64,000 nucleotides of DNA from Collinsella sp. (GCA_019419585.1 DXZQ01000012.1:11838-75837), one strand, 5' to 3'; counted from the first letter of the stretch, positions 1-8,817 are shown. Numbers and translations are program-made. Notes: generated by a model from the sequence alone, not told the origin.

Positions 1-107
1 GCATCACCGTGGTGTGGGCCCATCGCGCGAACATCAAAAAGCTCACGTGCGGTAAGGAGTCCAAGCTCTCGTTTACCAAGCGCGTCACCGAGCCCGACGA
101 TAAGTAG
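1..107 (+). CDS. plsY: Glycerol-3-phosphate acyltransferase PlsY, C-terminal fragment
   Basis: Only the last 34 codons are present, read from base 3 to the TAG at 105-107; the gene is cut by the window edge. The residues include WAHRANIKKL and end in a basic/acidic tail, which resembles the cytoplasmic C-terminus of PlsY (RHREN-IKRL pattern in the family). PlsY transfers acyl groups from acyl-phosphate to glycerol-3-phosphate at the membrane. It lies 9 bases before gpsA, whose product supplies glycerol-3-phosphate, so the pairing is metabolically sensible. Identification rests on a short tail and on context. Confidence 0.7.
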   Translation, partial: ITVVWAHRANIKKLTCGKESKLSFTKRVTEPDDK

Positions 108-116
108 GAGAGAGTC

Positions 117-1124
117 ATGAATGTTGCGCTGATTGGCTCTGGCTCCTGGGGAACCGCCGTCGCCGGCCTCGCCGCCGAGCGAGCCGAGCGCGTGACCATG
201 TGGGCCCACAGCGAGCAAACGGCCACCGGCATCAATGCCGAGCACCGCAATCCCCGGTATCTGGTGGACTACGAGCTGCCCGGCAACGTTGTCGCCGCCA
301 CGGACCTGTCGCAGGCGCTCGACGGCGCCGAGGCCATCATCTTTGCCGTGCCCTCCACGCACCTGCGCAGCGTATGCCATCAGGCAGCACCCTTCATCGC
401 CGCCGACACCCCGGCACTCTGCCTCACCAAGGGTATTGAGCCCGAATCCGGCCTGCTTATGAGCGAGGTCATCGCCAGTGAGATCGGCAACGAGTCGCGT
501 GTCGCGGCGCTCTCGGGCCCCAACCATGCCGAGGAGATCTGCCGCGGCGGGCTTTCTGCCGCCGTCATCGCCAGCAAAGATCCGCAGGTAGGGGAGACCT
601 TTAAGGACCTGCTCCTATCCACGGCCTTCCGCATCTACCTGTCGCAGGACATGACCGGCGTCGAGGTTTGCGGCGCCATGAAAAACGTCATCGCCATCGT
701 GTGCGGCATTTCCGCCGGTTCTGGTGCGGGCGACAACACGCTTGCCCTTATCATGACGCGCGGCCTGGCCGAGATCAGCCGTCTGGTGCACGCCCGCGGC
801 GGTCAAGCCATGACCTGCATGGGTCTTGCCGGCATGGGTGACCTCATTGCCACCTGCACCTCCGAGCATTCGCGCAACCGCACCTTTGGCTACGAGTTTG
901 CCCACGGCGTCTCGCTCGACGAGTACCAGGCACGTACGCATATGGTGGTCGAGGGCGCCGTCGCGGCCCGCAGCGTCAGTGAGCTTGCCCGTTCACTGGG
1001 CGTAGACATTCCGCTCACCTTTGCCGTGGAGCAAACGCTCTACAACGGTGTTACGTTGGATAGGGCGCTCGAGATTCTTACCGACCGCGTACCCTCCCAA
1101 GAGTTCTACGGACTCACCGACTAG
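117..1124 (+). CDS. gpsA: NAD(P)+-dependent glycerol-3-phosphate dehydrogenase GpsA
   Basis: This cytosolic enzyme reduces dihydroxyacetone phosphate to sn-glycerol-3-phosphate, the precursor of phospholipids. The 335-residue protein has the full family length. It opens with the nucleotide-binding loop GSGSWGT (residues 7-13), has the conserved Lys105 in CLTKGIE, and the catalytic Lys189 in GAMKNV followed by GDNTLALIMTRGL. The ATG is preceded by a GGAGAG ribosome site. It follows plsY directly and precedes rpe by 18 bases, consistent with one operon for lipid precursor and central metabolism genes. Confidence 0.97.
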   Translation: MNVALIGSGSWGTAVAGLAAERAERVTMWAHSEQTATGINAEHRNPRYLVDYELPGNVVAATDLSQALDGAEAIIFAVPSTHLRSVCHQAAPFIAADTPALCLTKGIEPESGLLMSEVIASEIGNESRVAALSGPNHAEEICRGGLSAAVIASKDPQVGETFKDLLLSTAFRIYLSQDMTGVEVCGAMKNVIAIVCGISAGSGAGDNTLALIMTRGLAEISRLVHARGGQAMTCMGLAGMGDLIATCTSEHSRNRTFGYEFAHGVSLDEYQARTHMVVEGAVAARSVSELARSLGVDIPLTFAVEQTLYNGVTLDRALEILTDRVPSQEFYGLTD

Positions 1125-1142
1125 TGCAGAAAGGCTACTACC

Positions 1143-1814
1143 ATGGGTTCCATTAAAATCGCTCCGTCCGTCCTCTCGGCCGATATGGCCAACCTCAAGG
1201 GCGAACTCGACAAGATCGCCGGTGCCGACTACGTGCACTTCGACGTAATGGACGGCCACTTTACCGGCAACCTCACCTTTGGCGTTGACATCCTCAAGGC
1301 CGTCAAGCGCTCCACCGACGTGCCGGTCGACGCGCACCTGATGGTGTCGAACCCCGACGAGACGGTCGATTGGTACGCCGACGCCGGTGCCGACATGATC
1401 ACCGTGCACTACGAGGCTTCCACGCACCTGCACCGCACGCTCACGCATCTGCAGCAGCGCGGCGTCAAGGCCGGCGTGGTGCTCAACCCCGCCACCCCCG
1501 TGTGCGTGCTCGAGAGCATCATCGACGTCGTCGATATGGTGCTGCTCATGAGTGTGAACCCGGGCTTTGGCGGCCAGAGCTTTATCCCGGGCACGCTGCC
1601 TAAGCTGCACGAGCTTACGGCCATGTGTGAGCGTCACGGCGTGTCGCCCCTGATCGAGGTCGATGGCGGTATTTCTTCCAAGAACATCGCCGAGGTCGTC
1701 AAGGCCGGCGCCAACGTGCTCGTAGCCGGCTCCGCCGTTTTTAAGTCCGAAGATCCCGCCGCCGAGGTTGCGCTGCTGCAGAAGCTGGGCAATGAGGCCG
1801 CACAGGAGGCATAA
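1143..1814 (+). CDS. rpe: Ribulose-phosphate 3-epimerase
   Basis: It interconverts ribulose-5-phosphate and xylulose-5-phosphate in the pentose phosphate pathway. The protein is 223 residues, normal for this TIM-barrel family. Metal and catalytic residues are visible: HFDVMDGHF (residues 32-40, with His32 and Asp34), AHLMVSNP, SVNPGFGGQSF (phosphate-binding region) and IEVDGGIS near the C-terminus. The ATG follows an AGAAAGG site. It sits between gpsA and a cysteine desulfurase gene, 6 bases before the latter, and is probably co-transcribed with both. Confidence 0.97.
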   Translation: MGSIKIAPSVLSADMANLKGELDKIAGADYVHFDVMDGHFTGNLTFGVDILKAVKRSTDVPVDAHLMVSNPDETVDWYADAGADMITVHYEASTHLHRTLTHLQQRGVKAGVVLNPATPVCVLESIIDVVDMVLLMSVNPGFGGQSFIPGTLPKLHELTAMCERHGVSPLIEVDGGISSKNIAEVVKAGANVLVAGSAVFKSEDPAAEVALLQKLGNEAAQEA

Positions 1815-1820
1815 ACCCTT

Positions 1821-2999
1821 ATGACCGCAGGTCAAAACCGCATACCCGTGAATCTTGACTATGCCGCCTCGACGCCCATGCGCGCCGAGGCGCTCCTTGC
1901 GCAGCGTGAGTACGATGATAGCGAGCTCGCCGGCGTCAACCCCAACTCGCTGCACTCACTTGGCCGCAAGGCCGCCGCACGCCTGGAAGTCGCCCGTCGC
2001 GAGATCGCCCGCAGCTTTGGCGCACGCGTTCGCCCGTCCGAGATCATCCTTACCAACGGCGGCACCGAGGCCAACCAGCTGGCGCTGCTCGGTCTTGCCG
2101 AGGGCGCTCGTCAGCGCGATCGCAAGCGTAACCGTGTGATCGTATCTGCCATCGAGCACGATTCGATTCTGGACAACCTGCCGCTGCTTCGTGCCGCCGG
2201 CTTTACCGTCGATCTGGTGCAACCCTGCCGTGCGGGCTACATTGAACCTGCCGCGCTCATCGAGCTGCTCGGCGACGACGTGGCGCTCGTAAGCATCATG
2301 GCCGCCAACAACGAGACCGGCGTGGTACAACCTATCCGCGAGCTTGCCTCGGCCGCGCATACCGCAGGCGCCCTGTTCCACACCGATGCCATCCAGGGCT
2401 ACTTGCATATTCCGCTCGATGTCACCGAGCTGGGCGTCGACGCTATGACCGTTGCCGCGCACAAGATCGGCGGCCCCGTGGCTTCCGGCGCTCTCTACCT
2501 TAAGACCCGCACGCCACTGCGCCCCCGCATTTTTGGCGGTGGACAGGAAGCCGGACGTCGCGCGGGCACGCAGGACCTGCGTACACAGCTGGCTTTTGCC
2601 GCTGCCGCCCGCACGCTGGCGCCCCATGTGGCCCAGGAGCGTGCGACGCTGCAAACCCTTTCCGACAAGCTCTATGCCACGCTTACGGCCCATCCTCGCA
2701 TTCACGCCACGATGGGCGACTACGCGCAGGCCGATCGTCTGCCGGGTATGGTTTCGATCTACATTGACGGCATGGACTCCGAGGAGCTCATCATCAAGCT
2801 CGACGCCGCCGGCTTTGAGGTATCGGCAGGCTCGGCATGCTCGAGCGGTAGTATGGACCCCAGCCACGTTTTGAGCGCGATGGGCATCGGTCGCGAGCAG
2901 GCATTGGGAGCACTGCGCATTTCCTTTGATGACCGCGTAAATCCGAGCGATCTGGACGAGTTTGCCCAGACGCTGCTCTCGATCGCAGGTGCCGCATGA
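1821..2999 (+). CDS. Cysteine desulfurase (NifS/IscS family)
   Basis: A PLP enzyme of 392 residues that removes sulfur from cysteine for Fe-S clusters or tRNA thiolation. Visible motifs are the N-terminal LDYAASTPM, NGGTEANQLALL, His113 in IEHDSIL, NNETGVVQP, DAIQGYLHI, the PLP-binding Lys215 in AAHKIGGP, and the persulfide Cys340 in SAGSACSSGS. The Cys-containing loop is the short-insert form seen in IscS/NifS class I enzymes. The window also carries thiI (60.7 kb) and four radical-SAM Fe-S enzymes that need its product, but which client it serves here cannot be told. A GGAGG site precedes the ATG and its stop overlaps the next start (ATGA). Confidence 0.93.
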   Translation: MTAGQNRIPVNLDYAASTPMRAEALLAQREYDDSELAGVNPNSLHSLGRKAAARLEVARREIARSFGARVRPSEIILTNGGTEANQLALLGLAEGARQRDRKRNRVIVSAIEHDSILDNLPLLRAAGFTVDLVQPCRAGYIEPAALIELLGDDVALVSIMAANNETGVVQPIRELASAAHTAGALFHTDAIQGYLHIPLDVTELGVDAMTVAAHKIGGPVASGALYLKTRTPLRPRIFGGGQEAGRRAGTQDLRTQLAFAAAARTLAPHVAQERATLQTLSDKLYATLTAHPRIHATMGDYAQADRLPGMVSIYIDGMDSEELIIKLDAAGFEVSAGSACSSGSMDPSHVLSAMGIGREQALGALRISFDDRVNPSDLDEFAQTLLSIAGAA

Positions 3000-3805
3000 T
3001 CGTCGCCGAGCTCGAGCGCGCGCTACTGGCACGCTATCCCAAGACGGACACCGAGCCCTGGGACCACGTAGGACTCTCCGTTGGCGATCCGGCCGCGGAG
3101 ATCACCGACGTTGCCTGCGCACTCGATGCAACTGAGACTAATGTTCGCCGCGCCCAAGAAGCAAGCGCCAACGTGCTGCTGACGCATCATCCCATATACA
3201 TCAAGGCACCCGAGGCCTTTTGTCCGGCGGATGCCACACGACCCCAGTGCAGTGCGGCCCTCTACGAGGCTGCCCGCTGCGGGGTGAGCATTATCTCGCT
3301 CCACACCAACCTGGACCGCTCGCACGAAGCCCGTGTCTGCCTGAGCAAGCTGCTGGGTGCCGCACCCGTGAGCTCACTGGAGCACGTGGACGACCCCGAG
3401 TCCACCGGCCTGGGCGCACTTGCAACGCTCAACGACCCGTGCACGCTGCGCGATCTTGCCACCCGTGCTGCCACGGCCTTTGGCAGCGACCCGCGCGTGT
3501 GGGGCGAGGCCGATCACCCGTGCCGAACCATCGCAATTTTGGGCGGTTCGCTGGGTGACTTTGGCGAACTTGCCATCGCCGCCGCTGCGGATGTCATCGT
3601 GACCGGAGAGGCGGGCTATCACGTGGCGCAAGACCTTGCTTTACGCGGGCTGCCGGTGATCCTGCTCGGCCACGATCGCTCCGAGGAGCCGTTCGTGGAT
3701 ATCTTGATGAACTCTGCGGTTGACGCCGGGGTCGACCCCCGTCATGCGATTAAAATACTGAACCCTTGCCAATGGTGGACTGTGACAAAAGGAGAGAACT
3801 TATGA
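2996..3805 (+). CDS. Nif3-like dinuclear metal centre protein (YqfO/YbgI family)
   Basis: A 269-residue member of the Nif3/GTP cyclohydrolase 1 type 2 family, hexameric proteins with a two-metal site whose physiological role is unsettled. Metal-ligand motifs are visible: LLTHHPIY (His64-His65), LHTNLD, and near the C-terminus TGEAGYH and LLGHDRSEE. It lacks the large inserted middle domain seen in some Bacillus homologues. The start codon overlaps the desulfurase stop, and its own stop overlaps the start of the next gene (ATGA). The pairing with a coiled-coil zinc-ribbon gene is common in bacteria. Confidence 0.9.
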   Translation: MIVAELERALLARYPKTDTEPWDHVGLSVGDPAAEITDVACALDATETNVRRAQEASANVLLTHHPIYIKAPEAFCPADATRPQCSAALYEAARCGVSIISLHTNLDRSHEARVCLSKLLGAAPVSSLEHVDDPESTGLGALATLNDPCTLRDLATRAATAFGSDPRVWGEADHPCRTIAILGGSLGDFGELAIAAAADVIVTGEAGYHVAQDLALRGLPVILLGHDRSEEPFVDILMNSAVDAGVDPRHAIKILNPCQWWTVTKGENL

Positions 3806-4521
3806 GCGCCGGCGCTACGCTACTCAAGCTGCAACAGATCGATTTGGAGCTCGCCCGCAACAAGAGCGAACTTGCCAATATGCCGGAGCTCAAGGAGCTC
3901 GCTTCCAAGCGCAAGACCTATGTGAAGCTCAAGTCCGAGATGACCAAGCTCTACGCCCAGCGCAAGGATCTGGACATTGAGCTCGACGATCTCAACACCA
4001 CCGAGATTCAGACCAACAACGCCATCGAGGCCGCCAAGAAGCGCCACGTGGACGGCTCCGACTACCGCGAGGTTCAGGACCTGGAGAACGAGCTCGCCAC
4101 CCTGGCCAAGCGCTTGGACAAGATCGAGCACACCCGCAAGGACGTCGTCGTCGCCCATAAGGAAGCGCTTGACCGAGAGGCTCGCGCGCAGGCCATCATC
4201 GCCAAGTTCGAGGAGGGTGTGAAGGCCGATACCAAGGCTGCCCGCGCCAAGGCTGCCAATCTGCAGGCTCAGATCGATGCCGCCACCAAGGAGCGCACCG
4301 CCCTTGCCGCCACGCTGCCGACCGACGTGCTCACCGATTACGAACGTCTGCTCAAGCAGTTCCGCGGCCTGGCCGTCGAGACCATCAAGGGCAACATCCC
4401 CACGGTCTGCCACACCGCGCTGCAGGCATCGTCCATGAGCGACCTCAACCACGACGGTAGCGAGATTACGCACTGCCCGTACTGCCACCGCCTGCTGGTG
4501 CTCCCGAGCAAGGAAGCTTAA
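3802..4521 (+). CDS. Coiled-coil protein with C-terminal zinc ribbon (CdsZ/DUF164-like)
   Basis: The protein (239 residues) is a long, charged helical coiled coil (about residues 5-180) followed by a C-terminal metal-binding tail containing VCHTALQ and HCPYCHRLL. The family is widespread, and members are implicated in protein or RNA quality control, but no exact role can be read from sequence. I chose the ATG at 3802 because a GGAGAG site sits 5 bases ahead and it overlaps the Nif3 stop; an in-frame upstream codon at 3766 lies inside the Nif3 gene. The first metal knuckle has one Cys (TVCH) rather than the usual CxxC, while the second CPYC is intact. Confidence 0.85.
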   Translation: MSAGATLLKLQQIDLELARNKSELANMPELKELASKRKTYVKLKSEMTKLYAQRKDLDIELDDLNTTEIQTNNAIEAAKKRHVDGSDYREVQDLENELATLAKRLDKIEHTRKDVVVAHKEALDREARAQAIIAKFEEGVKADTKAARAKAANLQAQIDAATKERTALAATLPTDVLTDYERLLKQFRGLAVETIKGNIPTVCHTALQASSMSDLNHDGSEITHCPYCHRLLVLPSKEA

Positions 4522-4524
4522 ACG

Positions 4525-5736
4525 ATGGCGGCACCCAACAATTCAATGCAACTTGAGGGAAAAACGATCCTGCTGGGCATTACCGGCGGAATCGCCGCCT
4601 ATAAGTCGTGCAATATCGTGCGCCTGCTCCAAAAGCGCGGCGCGCACGTCAAGGTCGTCATGAGCGAGCATGCCACTGAGTTTGTGGGGCCGCTCACCTT
4701 CCGCGCGCTCACCAATGAGCCGGTCGCGGTTGGGCTATTCGACGACCCGTCTGACCCCATCCACCATATCTCGCTGGCGCAGGAGCCCGACTTGGTGGTC
4801 GTGGCGCCCGCGACGGCCAATATCATCGCCAAGATGGCCAACGGCATCGCCGATGACCTCATCTCCACAACGCTGCTTGCGACACCGCGGCCCGTCGTGA
4901 TCGCGCCGGCCATGAACAATGGCATGTGGAAGGCGTCGGCCACGCAGGCCAATATGGCCACGCTGTGCGAGCGCGGCGTCCACGTGGTGGGACCCGGCAG
5001 TGGCTACCTTGCCTGCGGCGACGTGGACACGGGGCGCATGAGCGAACCCGAGGACGTCGTCGAGGCCGTCTGCGAGGTGCTCAATCCCGTGCAACAAGAC
5101 CTGGCGGGCAAGCGCATCGTCATTACCGCCGGCCCCACGCATGAGCCGATTGACCCCGTGCGCTTCATTGGCAACCGTTCTTCGGGCAAGATGGGTATCG
5201 CCCTGGCGGGGGAGGCCGCACGTCGCGGTGCCGCCGTCACGCTCGTGCTGGGACCGACATCGCTCGACGTTCCCCACGGCGTGGAGTGCGTGCGCGTGCA
5301 GACCGCCGCTGAAATGCTGAAGGCAGCGCTCAGCGCCTTTCAGACGGCCGATGTGGCCATTTGTGCGGCCGCTGTCGCCGACTACACCCCCGTATCCCCT
5401 GCGGACCATAAGCTCAAAAAGTCTAACGAACGCTTGGATCGCATCGAGCTCGTCGAGACGGTCGATATCTTGGCCGAGCTCTCGCGCCAAAAGGGCGAGC
5501 GGTGCGTGATCGGCTTTGCGGCCGAGACCGATAACGTCCTGGAGTACGCACAGCGAAAGCTCGACCGCAAGGGTTGCGATGCCATTATCGCCAACGATGT
5601 CTCACGCGCCGATTCGGGCTTTGGAACCGATACCAACAAGGCCTGGATCGTGAGTAAAGCGGTTACGCAAGAACTTCCCGTTCTAACAAAACCCCAGCTC
5701 GCAGATACAATTTTGGACTTGCTTCAAAAATTGTAA
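4525..5736 (+). CDS. coaBC: Bifunctional phosphopantothenoylcysteine decarboxylase / phosphopantothenate-cysteine ligase
   Basis: It catalyses two consecutive steps of coenzyme A synthesis. The N-terminal flavoprotein domain (about 1-190) shows GITGGIAAYK, APATANIIAKMANGIADDL, PAMNNGMW and the catalytic Cys in YLACGDVDTGRM. The C-terminal ligase domain begins with ITAGPTHEPID and FIGNRSSGKMG and includes the substrate-activating DHKLKK. Length (403 residues) is typical of fused CoaBC. It starts 3 bases after the zinc-ribbon gene, ending the first operon. A tRNA promoter begins 8 bases after the stop. Confidence 0.97.
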   Translation: MAAPNNSMQLEGKTILLGITGGIAAYKSCNIVRLLQKRGAHVKVVMSEHATEFVGPLTFRALTNEPVAVGLFDDPSDPIHHISLAQEPDLVVVAPATANIIAKMANGIADDLISTTLLATPRPVVIAPAMNNGMWKASATQANMATLCERGVHVVGPGSGYLACGDVDTGRMSEPEDVVEAVCEVLNPVQQDLAGKRIVITAGPTHEPIDPVRFIGNRSSGKMGIALAGEAARRGAAVTLVLGPTSLDVPHGVECVRVQTAAEMLKAALSAFQTADVAICAAAVADYTPVSPADHKLKKSNERLDRIELVETVDILAELSRQKGERCVIGFAAETDNVLEYAQRKLDRKGCDAIIANDVSRADSGFGTDTNKAWIVSKAVTQELPVLTKPQLADTILDLLQKL

Positions 5737-5744
5737 AAAAGTTC

Positions 5745-5774
5745 TTGCACAAGGACAAAGTTTCGGGTTAATAT
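5745..5774 (+). promoter_or_regulatory. Promoter of tRNA-Pro
   Basis: A -35 element TTGCAC (5745-5750) is followed after 18 bases by TAATAT (5769-5774), about 42 bases ahead of the mature tRNA. No coding sequence intervenes after the coaBC stop. Confidence 0.6.
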
Positions 5775-5816
5775 ACTCCCTGTTGCGAGCGAGAGCAGAG
5801 CAACAAACAAAAGCTT

Positions 5817-5893
<77 letters not shown>

Positions 5894-5902
5894 GAAGTTT
5901 GC

Positions 5903-5932
5903 AGGTCAGGCACCTAGTGCCTGACCTTTTTT
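5903..5932 (+). terminator. Rho-independent terminator of tRNA-Pro
   Basis: A perfect 11-bp stem (AGGTCAGGCAC / GTGCCTGACCT) with a CTA loop is followed by a run of T (to 5932). Confidence 0.9.
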
Positions 5933-6352
5933 GTTTTAAGCAATTGCTTTATTTTGATTAATCAACAGGGTGCCAAAAATCTACCTACGTGATAATCGCC
6001 TTTTGCGGCTACTTGCGCGTTTTACACGCGCTTGAGCCGATTTATTAACGCGATATGAATCTACATACGCGTAGCTGGTATGCAGCCGAGTACAGACTGT
6101 ATTTATCGCGGCGATTAACACAGATATAGCGACTATAACGGACAAGCGTGTCGCTGTATTTATTCCAGTAGTTCACTTGATCGGTGGACAAGTGGGCCGT
6201 TGCAACGAAACGCCAAGCAGGATGGGCTCTATACGAGGACGCCGCAGGGTAATGGCGGGGGAGTGCGGCGGGCGCTCTGAGAGCCGCTGTGTGACCCCAT
6301 GTCTCCTTAACTCGATAATTTGTGTTTCAAGCCACGAATCGGTCGAGCAATT
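5933..6352. other. Gene-free, AT-richer spacer between tRNA-Pro and the ABC/two-component operon
   Basis: About 420 bases with no convincing gene on either strand. Composition is clearly more AT-rich at 5935-6170 than either flank. It contains a small dyad near 6014-6030 (GCGCGT / ACGCGC) and no recognisable integrase, IS fragment or duplicated tRNA end. It may be the scar or flank of the insertion that brought in the following operon (inference). Confidence 0.5.
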
Positions 6353-6387
6353 GCCAAAAGAACGGCCCATGCAGGATTGCACGGGCC
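6353..6387 (-). terminator. Terminator of the kinase/ABC operon
   Basis: On the - strand the stem GGCCCGTGCA / TGCATGGGCC (one mismatch-type pair, loop ATCC; 6364-6387) is followed by GTTCTTTTGG. It lies about 115 bases past the histidine kinase stop, the end of the - strand operon that begins at 11120. Confidence 0.7.
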
Positions 6388-6499
6388 TTACATCAGATCA
6401 AATTTGAGCTAGAAGCACCAAGCGGAGCAGACGCAACACCATCTCGTCGCGGCCTCGGCGAGCGACATATCGCAGTCGAGGTAGACGACGAGGAAGTCG

Positions 6500-7936
6500 T
6501 CAGATCCCGCACAGGGGGACCGCGATGGTGACCACCGCGCCGCCCGAGGGGCTGTTGGCGAGCGAGACGGAGCCCCCGTGGGCGCTCGCGGCCTCGGAGG
6601 CGACGTGGAGGCCGAGCCCGTAGTGGCGGCCTCCGTCGCGCGAGGAGCGGGACGAGTCGTCTGTGAAGAGGCGCTCGCAGCCGCGTTCGAGGGCGGCGGG
6701 AGAAAAGCCCGGTCCATCATCGGCCACCTCGATGACGAGGTGTCCGCCCGCGACGTCGCAGGAGACCGCCACACGCGAGCGCGCGTGCTCGGCGGCGTTG
6801 GCCACGAGGTTCGCGGCGGCTCGCGCCAGGGCGGTTCGGTCGAGCGGGGCCTCGGGCGCGTCCGCGACAGCGGGGCCCGTGGCCGCGTCGAGCGTCACGC
6901 CTCGCGCCCGGGCGATCTGGGCGGCCTCGGCGAGGACCTGTTCGCAGAGCTCGGCCGGCCGCATGGGGGCCCTCTCCGCCCCGCCGGACCCGCGCGAGGC
7001 CTCGATGAGCAGGCGCACATAGCCGTCGAGCCTTTCGACACCGCCGGCTATGTCGCGCGCGGCGGCCGAGAGGTCGCTGTCATTCTCGTCTTCCAGCTCC
7101 TCCGCCACGAAGTCGGCGTTGGCGCGCAGCACGGTAAGCGGCGTCTTGAGATCGTGAGCGAGCGACGCCATCTGCTCGCGCTGCCCCCGCTCCGCGGCCC
7201 AGCGGGCCTCGAGCGACTCGGCGAGGGAGGCCCGCATGGCGTCCATCGCGGCGAGGACGTCGTTCACCTCACGCACGTTGGTGCTGCCGACCGCGAAGTC
7301 GAGCTCCCCCGCGCCAACGCGCCCCGCCGCCTCCGCGAGCGGCGCCATCTTGCGCGAGATCACGCGGCTCGCACGGCGCGCCACGAGCGCGAGCGCGAGC
7401 GCGCTTCCCACAGCGGCGCCGACGAGCATGAGGTTCTGCGGGTTGGGAAGCAGGCTGGCGAGATCGCGCGAGACCCACTGCGGCAGGTACTCGCTGACGA
7501 GTGCGCAGGCCCCGCCGCCCTTGAGCGGGAACGCAGCGTAGGTGAGGCCCGAGCCCCCGCCCTCGATCTCCACTGTGCCCGGATCCGCGGCGAGTGCCGT
7601 ACTGGCCAATTCCGTCGCATCCTCGAGCCGCGTACCCTCGAGGTCTGTCATCATCACGTTTCCGTCCTTGTTCAGGATGAGGTAGCGGTAGGCCGTCGGC
7701 ACGTCCTGCTGCCCGCAGACGCCGTCGCGTGCCAGGCCCTCCGCGACATCGCGCGCATTGGCCGGCCCCCAGCTTGCCTCGTAGACATAGCCCGCGTTGA
7801 TCGCCACGGAGAGCACCATGAACGAGGCAAGCCACGCCGTGGCGACCGCCGCGAACGCGTAGGCGAAGTAGCGCGCGATGACGAAGGAGAGCGGCATGCC
7901 CCCGCGACCTCGCGCCCCGATCCTCAGAGCTGCCAC
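6500..7936 (-). CDS. Sensor histidine kinase of a LanFEG-associated two-component system
   Basis: A membrane sensor kinase of 478 residues. It has a first transmembrane helix around residues 24-47, an extracytoplasmic segment of about 120 residues, a second helix around 168-187, a HAMP region, the phospho-acceptor His261 in LAHDLKTPL, the N box NLVANAAEHA, and the ATP-binding motifs VADDGPGFS and GLGLHVA. The likely start is a GTG at 7936 overlapping the regulator gene by 13 bases; an ATG at 7897 is the alternative. Partner is the response regulator upstream. The extracytoplasmic loop has two or three Cys residues (VCGQQ, GGACALV), possibly a disulfide (inference). The ligand is unknown; linkage to a LanFEG-like exporter suggests a peptide antibiotic or other envelope-active compound. 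Confidence 0.93.
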   Translation of the reverse strand: MAALRIGARGRGGMPLSFVIARYFAYAFAAVATAWLASFMVLSVAINAGYVYEASWGPANARDVAEGLARDGVCGQQDVPTAYRYLILNKDGNVMMTDLEGTRLEDATELASTALAADPGTVEIEGGGSGLTYAAFPLKGGGACALVSEYLPQWVSRDLASLLPNPQNLMLVGAAVGSALALALVARRASRVISRKMAPLAEAAGRVGAGELDFAVGSTNVREVNDVLAAMDAMRASLAESLEARWAAERGQREQMASLAHDLKTPLTVLRANADFVAEELEDENDSDLSAAARDIAGGVERLDGYVRLLIEASRGSGGAERAPMRPAELCEQVLAEAAQIARARGVTLDAATGPAVADAPEAPLDRTALARAAANLVANAAEHARSRVAVSCDVAGGHLVIEVADDGPGFSPAALERGCERLFTDDSSRSSRDGGRHYGLGLHVASEAASAHGGSVSLANSPSGGAVVTIAVPLCGI

Positions 7937-8586
7937 TTGTACCCCATCCCCCAGACGGTCGCGATCGGATCGGCGCCGGCCTCGGAGAGTTTCCTCCGGG
8001 CGCGGCTGACCTGCATGGATATGGCCGCATCGTCGGCGTCGCTCTCCCAGCCGAGCACCGCCTCGCGTATCTGCGCGCGGCTCATGACCTGCCCGGGGTG
8101 ACGAGCGAGGTACTCGCAGATGGCGTACGCGGGGGGCGTGAGCGGCAGGGCCCCGCCCCCCACGGCGAGGCCGCGCGCCCCGAGGTCGATCCGCACCTCC
8201 CCGAAGGAGAGGGCGTGCGAGCGCGGCCGGCGCTCACGGCGTAGATGGGCCGCGACCTTGGCGCGCAGCTCCGCGGCCCCGAAGGGCTTGCGGACGTAGT
8301 CGTCGGCGCCCAGGCCGTAGCCGGCCACAGCATCCTCCTCGGCCACGCGAGCGGTCAGGAAGACGATGGGCCCGTCGAAGTCCGGGCGGATCTGCCGCAC
8401 GAGCTCGAAGCCATCGAGCCCCGGCATCATGACGTCGCAGAGCACGAGGTCGAAGCGCGAGAGGTCCATCCCCGGGACCGCCGCCGGGTCCGCCTCCCTG
8501 ACGACCTCATGGCCGTCGCGGCCGAGGACGCGCGCGAGAGCGTCGAGGATCGCCCGTTCATCATCCACTGCCAGTATCCTCGCCAT
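7924..8586 (-). CDS. OmpR/PhoB-type response regulator
   Basis: The 220-residue protein has a receiver domain with acidic pocket DDE (8-10), phospho-acceptor Asp51 in LCDVMMPGLDG, conserved Thr in FLTARV and Lys in VRKPFGA, then a winged-helix DNA-binding domain ending VWGMGYKWQL. It should bind DNA when phosphorylated by the overlapping kinase. The probable target is the promoter of its own operon upstream of 11120, by analogy with lantibiotic-responsive systems (inference). It follows the 61-codon membrane peptide gene by 45 bases. Confidence 0.95.
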   Translation of the reverse strand: MARILAVDDERAILDALARVLGRDGHEVVREADPAAVPGMDLSRFDLVLCDVMMPGLDGFELVRQIRPDFDGPIVFLTARVAEEDAVAGYGLGADDYVRKPFGAAELRAKVAAHLRRERRPRSHALSFGEVRIDLGARGLAVGGGALPLTPPAYAICEYLARHPGQVMSRAQIREAVLGWESDADDAAISMQVSRARRKLSEAGADPIATVWGMGYKWQL

Positions 8587-8631
8587 GTTAGACCTCCTGA
8601 AACTCTCGTCGGAATTGTACTAGCGCCGCGC

Positions 8632-8817
8632 TCAGCGGTCCAGAGCCCTGCGCGCAGCCGCGGGCGTCAACATGACGATCTCAGGGTTGGGCAGCACGCG
8701 GTCGGCGATCGAGCGCAGCGCCGACCCCCCCCAGCCGGCGTCGAGCAGGGCATTCCCGCCCAGAAGGAGCGCTGCGGAGAGGAGGGCGAGCATGGCGGCG
8801 AGCGGCCTCCTACGCAT
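8632..8817 (-). CDS. Small membrane or secreted protein of the ABC operon, 61 aa, function unknown
   Basis: I do not recognise this family. The 61-residue product starts MRRRPLAAMLALL, has one hydrophobic segment (about residues 5-24) behind three arginines, and ends with a roughly 35-residue polar tail rich in Ala/Arg that includes VLPNPEIVML. No lipobox Cys is present, so it is not a lipoprotein; it is a single-span membrane protein or a secreted peptide. Its ATG overlaps the stop of the upstream permease by 8 bases, so translation is probably coupled, which supports it being a real gene. An accessory subunit of the exporter or an immunity/sensing peptide are plausible roles. Confidence 0.6.
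   Translation of the reverse strand: MRRRPLAAMLALLSAALLLGGNALLDAGWGGSALRSIADRVLPNPEIVMLTPAAARRALDR

Noticed and set aside
6409..6500. Cys-rich short frame after the kinase stop (ending TRWCCVCSAWCF), tempting as a lantibiotic-like peptide
   Set aside because: There is no ribosome site before its only ATG, it is a continuation of an antisense-type frame through the kinase end, and no lanthipeptide biosynthesis gene is near.
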